DNA of 64,000 nucleotides, taken from NCBI GenBank assembly GCA_963840565.1, contig CAWIZH010000002.1:310001-374000 (forward strand). Direction: 5' to 3'. Positions 58,840 to 64,000 of this stretch are shown here, in pieces. The notes beneath the pieces were generated by a model. It saw nothing but the letters and a program-made list of their open reading frames with translations, was not told the DNA's origin and did no database searches. A program made the translations under genes and the position numbers. The DNA comes from VRUE01 sp963840565. Lineage in GTDB: Bacteria; Actinomycetota; Thermoleophilia; Solirubrobacterales; 70-9. Each line of letters opens with the position of its first letter. The stretch's first letter is position 1.

Positions 58840-60012
58840 ATGCGCGTTCTCATTCTCGGGGGCGACGGCTACCTGGGCTGGCCCACGGCTTTGAGGTTCT
58901 CGGCCCGCGGTCACGAGGTCTCAGTCGTCGACGACTTTTCTCGCCGCCGCTGGCACGAAGAAGCCGGCACCGGCTCGCTGACGCCGATCGGCGGCCTCGA
59001 CGAGCGCATCGCCGCCTGGAAGGAGCTCTCGGGCGCAGAGGAGATCCGCAGCTTCGTCGGCCCGGTGCAGGACGGCGATTTCCTCGACGGCGTCGTCGCC
59101 GAGGTCCGTCCCGAAGTCGTCGTCCACTACGGCCAGCAGGCCTCGGCGCCCTACTCGATGGCCTCGCGCCAGAAGGCGGTCGAGACCCAGTACGCCAACG
59201 TGATCGGCAACCTCAACCTGCTTTTCTCGATCCGCGACCACGTGCCCGATTGTCACCTGGTCAAGCTCGGCACGATGGGCGAGTACGGCCAGCCCGAGAT
59301 CGACATCGAGGAGGGCTACATCGAGATCGAGCACAAGGGGCGCAAGGACACGCTGCCCTTCCCAAAGCTGCCGGCCTCGCTGTACCACTGCTCGAAGGTC
59401 CACGACTCGACCAACATCCACTTCGCCTGCCGCACCTGGGGCCTGCGCGCCACCGACCTCAACCAGGGCGTCGTCTACGGGATCGAGACCGAGGAGAGCG
59501 CTCGCGACGAGCGCTTGATCACCCGCTTCGACTACGACGAGATCTTCGGCACCGTGCTCAACCGCTTCTGCCTGCAGGCCGTGATCGGCCACCCGCTCAC
59601 CGTCTACGGCGCCGGCACGCAGACCCGGGGCTTCCTCAACATTCGCGACACGCTCGCCTGTGTCGAACTGGCGGCGCTGAACCCGGCCGATGCCGGCGAG
59701 TTCCGCGTCTACAACCAGTTCACCGAGCAGTTCTCGGTGATCGACCTGGCCCACCTGGTCAAGCAGGCCGGCGAGCATCTCGGCTACTCGATCGAGATCC
59801 AGCACTGCGAGAACCCGCGGGTCGAGAAGGAGCAGCACTACTACAACGCGATCCACACCAAGCTGCTCGACCTTGGCCTCGAGCCGACCCTGCTCGGCGA
59901 GGAGCTGGTCGAGTCGATGATCCACACGATCGAGCGCCATAAGGGCCGCGTGATCGAGGGTTCGATCGATCCGAGGACGCGCTGGGCGCCGGGTGCGCCC
60001 GTCAGGCTTTAG
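58840..60012 (+). CDS. sqd1: NAD-dependent epimerase, UDP-sulfoquinovose synthase-like
   Basis: 390 aa extended short-chain dehydrogenase. The nucleotide motif is ILGGDGYLGWPTA. KLGTMGEYGQPEIDIEEGYI, the YxxxK pair in SLYHCSKVHDSTNIHF, and WGLRATDLNQGVVYG closely follow plant and bacterial SQD1/SqdB, which make UDP-sulfoquinovose from UDP-glucose and sulfite for sulfolipid. Neighbouring membrane glycosyltransferases suggest use in a glycolipid or wall glycan. No obvious SqdX/SqdD transferase is seen. ATG 58840 fits the family N-terminus. Palindrome F starts 2 nt after the stop. Confidence 0.88.
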   Translation: MRVLILGGDGYLGWPTALRFSARGHEVSVVDDFSRRRWHEEAGTGSLTPIGGLDERIAAWKELSGAEEIRSFVGPVQDGDFLDGVVAEVRPEVVVHYGQQASAPYSMASRQKAVETQYANVIGNLNLLFSIRDHVPDCHLVKLGTMGEYGQPEIDIEEGYIEIEHKGRKDTLPFPKLPASLYHCSKVHDSTNIHFACRTWGLRATDLNQGVVYGIETEESARDERLITRFDYDEIFGTVLNRFCLQAVIGHPLTVYGAGTQTRGFLNIRDTLACVELAALNPADAGEFRVYNQFTEQFSVIDLAHLVKQAGEHLGYSIEIQHCENPRVEKEQHYYNAIHTKLLDLGLEPTLLGEELVESMIHTIERHKGRVIEGSIDPRTRWAPGAPVRL

Positions 60013-60013
60013 G

Positions 60014-60112
60014 CGCGGCGGGTCCTGTCACGGATTTGGAACCACCACCCGCTGCGGGGGCGGCTGCGCCGCCTCCTCGGGGTGGTCCCCCAAATCCGTG
60101 CCACCCCCCGCG
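60014..60112. repeat. Palindromic element, family D/F (sqd1-ilvB gap)
   Basis: 99 bp. Outer stem CGCGGCGGGT / ACCCCCCGCG (9 of 10), then the same internal-loop signature as family D (CCTGT / CC), then a completely different inner stem CACGGATTTGG / CCAAATCCGTG (11 bp perfect), a further ACCACC / GGTGGT stem and a GC-rich loop. It starts 2 nt after the sqd1 stop. Confidence 0.88.
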
Positions 60113-60167
60113 AGGAGCGGGTCGGTTGCAGCGGAAATCGCCCGCTCGGCAGGCACGGTCTCGCTGG

Positions 60168-60173
60168 TAGCAT
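60168..60173 (+). promoter_or_regulatory. Putative -10 element of ilvB
   Basis: TAGCAT, 9 nt before ATG 60183, no Shine-Dalgarno. It is the same hexamer as at thrS. No attenuator peptide or T-box was found upstream. Confidence 0.4.
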
Positions 60174-60182
60174 CGCCTCACG

Positions 60183-61862
60183 ATGAGAGCCGCTGATGCG
60201 CTTATGCAGAGCTTGAAGGCCGAGGGCGTTGAGCACGTCTTTGGGATCCCTGGCGGGGCCAACTTGCCGACTTACGATGCGCTTGTCGATGCCGACTTTC
60301 GGCACATTCAGGTGCGGCATGAGCAGGGGGGTGGTCATGCCGCGGAGGGGTACGCCAAGGCGTCGGGCAAAGTCGGCGTTGCCTTTGCCACCTCGGGTCC
60401 GGGTGCGACCAACCTGGTCACCGCGATCGCCGACGCGATGCTGGACTCGGTGCCGACCGTCTTCATCACCGGCCAGGTGCGGACCGAGCTGATCGGCACC
60501 GACGGCTTCCAGGAGGCCGACATCCTCGGCGCGACGCTGCCCTTCGTCAAGCACTCCTTCCAGGCCACCGATCCGCGCCATATTCCCGAGTACGTCCACG
60601 AGGCCTTCCACGTCGCCTCGACCGGCCGCCCGGGCCCGGTGCTGCTCGACATTCCGCAGGACCTCTCGCGCGCCGACATCGACTACGCGCCGCGCACCGA
60701 GCCGGTCGAGCTGGCCGGCTACAAACCGCCGCACGGCGGCAACATCAAGCAGATTCGCATTGCCGCCAAGGCGATCGCCAACGCGCGCCGGCCGATTCTC
60801 TACACGGGTGGAGGAGTGGTCAACGCCAACGCTTCAGAGGAGCTGCGCGAGCTCGCCGCCGCCGATCGCTTTCCGGTCACCTCGACCCTGATGGGGCTCG
60901 GCTCCTACCCGGCCTCGGGCGAGCAGTGGCTGGGGATGCTCGGCATGCACGGCACCCGCGCCGCCAATTACGCAATGGATGAGGCCGACCTGATCGTTGC
61001 GATCGGCGCCCGCTTCGATGACCGCATCACCGGCAAGCTCTCCGAGTTCGCCCCCCACGCCAAGTTCATCCACATCGACGTCGACCCGGCGGAGATCTCC
61101 AAGAACGTCCCCGCCCACATCCCGATCGTCGGCGACGCCAAGCTGGTCCTGCCGGAGCTGACCCGCGAGTACCGGGCGTTGCAGACCGACCCGAGCCGCC
61201 TCGATCAATGGTGGCAGCAGATCAAGGCTTGGCAGGACAAATACCCGCTGCACTACGACGAGGGCGTGGACGGCGAGATCAAGCCCCAGTTCATGATCGA
61301 GGCGATGCACCGGGCGACCGGCGGCGACGCGATCGTCACCTCCGACGTCGGCCAGCACCAGATGTGGGCGGCCCAGTACTACGGCTTCGACAGGCCCCGC
61401 CGCTGGATCAACTCGGGCGGGCTCGGCACGATGGGCTTCGGCCTCCCCGCCGCTATTGGCGCCAAGGTCGCCTGCCCCGATGACACGGTCGTCTGCCTCG
61501 CCGGCGACGGCAGCCTGATCATGAACTGCCAGGAGCTGGCGACCTGCGTCTCGCAGGACATCCCGGTCAAGGTCTTCCTGATGAACAACGGCTACATGGG
61601 CATGGTCCGCCAGTGGCAGGAGCTCTTCTGGGACCGCCGCTACAGCTCGGTCGAGATGGGCCCCAGCCCCGACTGGGTCAAGCTGGCCGAGGCCTTCGGC
61701 GCGACCGGGCTGCGCTGCGAGGACTCCGGCGAGCTCGAGCAGACGATGGCGACGGCGCTGGAAACCGACGGCCCGGTGCTGGTCGACGTGCGCGTCTCGC
61801 CCGAGGAGAACTGCTTCCCGATGATCCCGGCGGGTGCCGCCGCGAGGGACATGGTCGGCTGA
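60183..61862 (+). CDS. ilvB: Acetolactate synthase, large subunit
   Basis: 559 aa TPP enzyme, first common step of branched-chain amino-acid synthesis. The catalytic Glu is in RHEQGGGHAAEGYAKASGK. FAD/quinone-derived region and the TPP/Mg motif GDGSLIMNCQELAT to NNGYMGMVRQWQELF are intact. Its TGA overlaps the ilvH ATG by one base. It may have its own promoter (TAGCAT). Confidence 0.96.
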   Translation: MRAADALMQSLKAEGVEHVFGIPGGANLPTYDALVDADFRHIQVRHEQGGGHAAEGYAKASGKVGVAFATSGPGATNLVTAIADAMLDSVPTVFITGQVRTELIGTDGFQEADILGATLPFVKHSFQATDPRHIPEYVHEAFHVASTGRPGPVLLDIPQDLSRADIDYAPRTEPVELAGYKPPHGGNIKQIRIAAKAIANARRPILYTGGGVVNANASEELRELAAADRFPVTSTLMGLGSYPASGEQWLGMLGMHGTRAANYAMDEADLIVAIGARFDDRITGKLSEFAPHAKFIHIDVDPAEISKNVPAHIPIVGDAKLVLPELTREYRALQTDPSRLDQWWQQIKAWQDKYPLHYDEGVDGEIKPQFMIEAMHRATGGDAIVTSDVGQHQMWAAQYYGFDRPRRWINSGGLGTMGFGLPAAIGAKVACPDDTVVCLAGDGSLIMNCQELATCVSQDIPVKVFLMNNGYMGMVRQWQELFWDRRYSSVEMGPSPDWVKLAEAFGATGLRCEDSGELEQTMATALETDGPVLVDVRVSPEENCFPMIPAGAAARDMVG

Positions 61863-62407
61863 TGGAGGCGGGGACTCCACAGCTGGTCAAGCTCGAGGAG
61901 CTGCGCGTCCCGGGGCAGCTCAGCGGGCGCAAACACATCCTTTCGATCTTGGTCGAGAACAAGCCCGGCGTTCTGGCGCGGGTAGCGGGCCTCTTCTCGC
62001 GGCGCGGCTTCAACATCGACACGCTCGCGGTCGGGCCGACCGACGACCCCAGCGTCTCGCGCATCACCCTCACCCTCGACGGCGCCGTGCACCCGATCGA
62101 CCAGGTGACCAAGCAACTGCACAAGCTGGTCAACGTGCTGAAGATCCGTGACATGGAGCCGGAGGAGACCGTCGCCCGCGAGATGGCGATGTTCAAAGTC
62201 TCCTCAGCGGTTGAGAACCGAGCCGAGATCATCCAGTTCGCCGAGATCTTCCGCGCCAAGATCGTCGACGTCTCGCGGCGCTCGATGACGATCGAGGTCA
62301 CCGGCTCCGCCGACAAGATCGAGGCCTTCGAGCGGATGATCCGCCCCCACGGCCTTATAGAGATGGTCCGTACGGGAGAGATCGCAATTGCTCGCGGCTC
62401 AGACTGA
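61862..62407 (+). CDS. ilvH: Acetolactate synthase, small regulatory subunit
   Basis: 181 aa. An N-terminal ACT domain (HILSILVENKPGVLARVAGL, FSRRGFNIDTLAVG) and the C-terminal second ferredoxin-like domain (FRAKIVDVSRRSMTIEVTGS) match IlvN/IlvH, which activate the large subunit and confer valine feedback inhibition. ATG 61862 overlaps the ilvB stop (TGATG). A complex palindrome begins on the base after its TGA. ilvC is not in the window. Confidence 0.96.
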   Translation: MEAGTPQLVKLEELRVPGQLSGRKHILSILVENKPGVLARVAGLFSRRGFNIDTLAVGPTDDPSVSRITLTLDGAVHPIDQVTKQLHKLVNVLKIRDMEPEETVAREMAMFKVSSAVENRAEIIQFAEIFRAKIVDVSRRSMTIEVTGSADKIEAFERMIRPHGLIEMVRTGEIAIARGSD

Positions 62408-62513
62408 AAATGACGGCCCCAGACGCCGCTATGCGGCGTCCTCAGTCGCATGAATAGCTCTGCTATTCATGCTCCCTGCGTCCTTGCCTAGCGACGTCTG
62501 GACCTCGTCATTT
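62408..62513. repeat. Branched palindromic element, family G (ilvH-menF gap)
   Basis: 106 bp. Outer arms AAATGACG (62408-62415) / CGTCATTT (62506-62513) and CCAGACG (62419-62425) / CGTCTGG (62495-62501). Inside are two perfect hairpins: GACGCCGC/GCGGCGTC (62422-62440) and GCATGAATAGC/GCTATTCATGC (62448-62472). It starts directly after the ilvH stop, and the ATG of menF (62469) lies in the second hairpin. The inner stem can pair in alternative ways. Confidence 0.85.
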
Positions 62514-63878
62514 CCTAGCCTGAGGCCGGCGATCAATCGCGCTCTCGCCCGTGGGAGGAAGACTTTCGTAAGTGCCACGGTGCCGGTCGAGGGAGTCGAT
62601 CCCTGTGGGGCGGTTTTCGCCTCACGCCTGGCCTCTGATCGTTGGTTCTGCTGGGAGCAGCCGGACCGCGAGTTCGCCCTGGCGGCGCTCGGCGTCGCTC
62701 AGGAGGCGACCTCGCGCGGCCCTGGCCGCTTCCGCGATGTCGCCCGTGAATGTCTCGGCGGCGAGACGATCTTTGACGAGCCTCCAGGGCTGCCCGCCGG
62801 TGCCGGGGCGGTTTGGGTAGGCGGGTTCGCCTTCGATCCCGAGGGTGGAGCAAGCCCGCCTTGGTCATCGCTGGCGCCGGCTTCGCTGGTCCTACCCGAG
62901 CTCTCGATCTGCCGGAGCGGCGAGGAGACCTTCCTCACCCTTAATGCCCTGGTCCGGCCTGGTGACGATCCCGAAGAGAAGACCGCCGCCCTGCAAGCCC
63001 GCCTCTCGGGCCTGCGCCGAGACCCGCTGCCGCTGCTCGACCCTCACCCGACTTCGCGGGTTGAGATCAGCGGCGCCCGTCCGCCCGGAGATTTCGAGCG
63101 GATGATCGCGGCCGCGACGGAGCGGATCGGGGCGGGGGAGATGTCGAAGGTGGTGCTGGCTCGCGAGGTACTGGTCAGCGCCGGCGCCGCCCACGATCCC
63201 GCCGCCCTCTTCGGCGCGATGCGCGAGCAGTTCTCCTCCTGCTTCTGCTTCTGCTGCGGCACCCCGGAGGCGGCCTTCATCGGTGCCAGCCCAGAGCTGC
63301 TGCTGCGCCGCTCGGGCGCCAGCCTCTCCACGGTCGCGCTCGCCGGCTCGACCCGCCGCAGCTCCGACCCGGCGGTTGACGATCACCTCGGCGAGCAGCT
63401 CTTGCGCAGCGACAAGGACCGCCGCGAGCACAGGATCGTCGCCGAGCGGATCGCCCGCACCCTGCGCCCGCACGCCGTCTGGGTCGAGGCCGGGGCCGAA
63501 CCCGAGATCGTCAAGGTCGCCAACATCCAGCACCTGGCGACGCCGGTGGTGGCCCAGCTGGCCGAGCCGCGCTCGGCAGTCGAGCTGGCCGGGATCCTGC
63601 ACCCGACCCCGGCCGTCGGCGGCGAGCCGAAGGCCGCCGCCGCCGCGGCGATCGCCGAGCTCGAGCAGATGGACCGCGGCTGGTACGCCGGTCCGGTCGG
63701 CTGGATGGACGCCACCGAAGACGGCGAGTTCTGCGTCGCCCTGCGCAGCGCCCTGCTTCGCGACCGCGAGGCTCATCTCTACGCAGGGGTGGGCGTTGTG
63801 GCTGGATCCGATCCGGCTGCTGAGTTGGCTGAGACCGAGATCAAGCTGGGGGCTCTGCTTCCGCTGCTCGCCGAGTAG
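62469..63878 (+). CDS. menF: Isochorismate synthase
   Basis: 469 aa if started at ATG 62469. Converts chorismate to isochorismate for menaquinone (or a siderophore). The chorismate-binding domain (about residue 200 onward) has GEMSKVVLAREVLVSAGA, FIGASPELLLRRSG, ALAGSTRRS, and the C-terminal HPTPAVGGEPKAAA, MDRGWYAGPVGWMDATEDGE and YAGVGVVAGSDPAAE. The N-terminal 35 residues (LPASLPSDVWTSS) come from palindrome G and are not conserved; GTG near 62580 is an alternative start. Isochorismate synthase fits a menaquinone-using actinobacterium with an NDH-2. Confidence 0.92.
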   Translation: MLPASLPSDVWTSSFPSLRPAINRALARGRKTFVSATVPVEGVDPCGAVFASRLASDRWFCWEQPDREFALAALGVAQEATSRGPGRFRDVARECLGGETIFDEPPGLPAGAGAVWVGGFAFDPEGGASPPWSSLAPASLVLPELSICRSGEETFLTLNALVRPGDDPEEKTAALQARLSGLRRDPLPLLDPHPTSRVEISGARPPGDFERMIAAATERIGAGEMSKVVLAREVLVSAGAAHDPAALFGAMREQFSSCFCFCCGTPEAAFIGASPELLLRRSGASLSTVALAGSTRRSSDPAVDDHLGEQLLRSDKDRREHRIVAERIARTLRPHAVWVEAGAEPEIVKVANIQHLATPVVAQLAEPRSAVELAGILHPTPAVGGEPKAAAAAAIAELEQMDRGWYAGPVGWMDATEDGEFCVALRSALLRDREAHLYAGVGVVAGSDPAAELAETEIKLGALLPLLAE

Positions 63879-63946
63879 AAGGCATCCGGAGACCCTTCTC
63901 CGGAGCAACAGCGGGGAGGCTCCGGAGAAGGGTCTCCGGATGCCTT
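63879..63946. repeat. Palindromic element, family H, filling a convergent gap
   Basis: 68 bp with perfect 26-bp arms (63879-63904, 63921-63946) and a 16-nt loop. It starts on the base after the menF TAG (63876-63878) and ends one base before a minus-strand TGA (63950-63948). TTTT follows the right arm on the plus strand, so here a terminator role is plausible. Confidence 0.95.
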
Positions 63947-63947
63947 T

Positions 63948-64000
63948 TCAGCGGAGCGGGGCTATCGCTTTGAGCACCTGATCCGTGAGGTTTCGGTGGT
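63948..64000 (-). CDS. C-terminal end of an unidentified gene (partial)
   Basis: Reading the minus strand into the window gives about 16 codons ending NLTDQVLKAIAPLR then TGA (63950-63948), abutting palindrome H. The composition is protein-like and the convergent arrangement with menF is tidy, but the fragment is too short to identify. A menaquinone gene would be unsurprising. Confidence 0.35.
   Translation of the reverse strand, partial: HRNLTDQVLKAIAPLR

Noticed and set aside
60113..60182. Leader peptide, attenuator or T-box upstream of ilvB, and T-box upstream of thrS, pheS or gltX
   Set aside because: No short ORF rich in regulatory codons, no T-box core sequence, and no terminator/antiterminator pair was found; only palindromes and -10-like boxes are present.

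Overview
The window is about 64 kb of very GC-rich, densely packed bacterial chromosome. Gene content and order point to an actinobacterium, most likely of the class Thermoleophilia (Solirubrobacterales-like); this is inferred from protein style and synteny, not proven. Runs such as obgE-proB-proA-nadD-rsfS, thrS-infC-rpmI-rplT-pheST, argCJBDG and gatCAB, many GTG starts, ATGA/GTGA stop-start overlaps and leaderless-type promoters all fit. There is no prophage, CRISPR array, transposase or rRNA operon.

Layout. 1-4.5 kb: end of obgE, proline synthesis (proB, proA), nadD, rsfS and a DivIVA-like protein, then tRNA-Cys. 4.6-12.2 kb: accessory genes (a membrane-anchored hypothetical, a DGPF protein with its ECF sigma factor, zwf, tRNA-Val, a VOC protein with an AraC regulator, a large membrane protein). 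12.2-21.2 kb: translation genes thrS, infC, rpmI, rplT, a SpoU methylase and pheST, with wecB inserted in antisense between infC and rpmI. 21.2-27.7 kb: arginine synthesis argC-J-B-D-(two small genes)-argG. 27.7-35.1 kb: a coiled-coil cell-wall protein, dnaE, a Cys-rich protein, an acyl-CoA dehydrogenase and nfo. 35.2-41.9 kb: an unusual tRNA, gltX, two LuxR-type regulators, an Rrf2 regulator, two tiny overlapping peptide ORFs, cysK-cysE and a lipoprotein. 41.9-51.5 kb: pcrA/uvrD, folD, a GMC oxidoreductase and gatCAB. 51.7-64 kb: ndh, a secreted sugar dehydrogenase, three glycosyltransferases, a UDP-sulfoquinovose-synthase-like gene, ilvB-ilvH and menF.

The genes are mainly housekeeping: amino-acid synthesis (Pro, Arg, Cys, branched chain), tRNA charging (thrS, pheST, and gltX with gatCAB, consistent with transamidation to Gln-tRNA and/or Asn-tRNA), DNA replication and repair, and the cell envelope.

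The most unusual feature is a population of at least 14 long, near-perfect palindromic elements (47-118 bp). Several belong to families with two or three copies here. They lie at stop codons, between convergent genes, or in frame INSIDE coding sequences (pheT twice, a GMC oxidoreductase, gatA, two paralogous membrane glycosyltransferases). Copies of a family differ mostly by paired, compensatory changes in the two arms. Three of them (two glycosyltransferase copies and the sqd1-ilvB copy) share an asymmetric internal-loop signature although their inner stems differ. This resembles in concept the Rickettsia palindromic elements or REP/MITE elements, but the sequences are not ones I recognise. 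Other notable points are thrS with no ATG/GTG/TTG start, a tRNA with a bulged anticodon stem plus a 16-nt inverted copy of its anticodon arm downstream, face-to-face overlapping leaderless promoters, and a perfect AT-rich operator on the ndh promoter.
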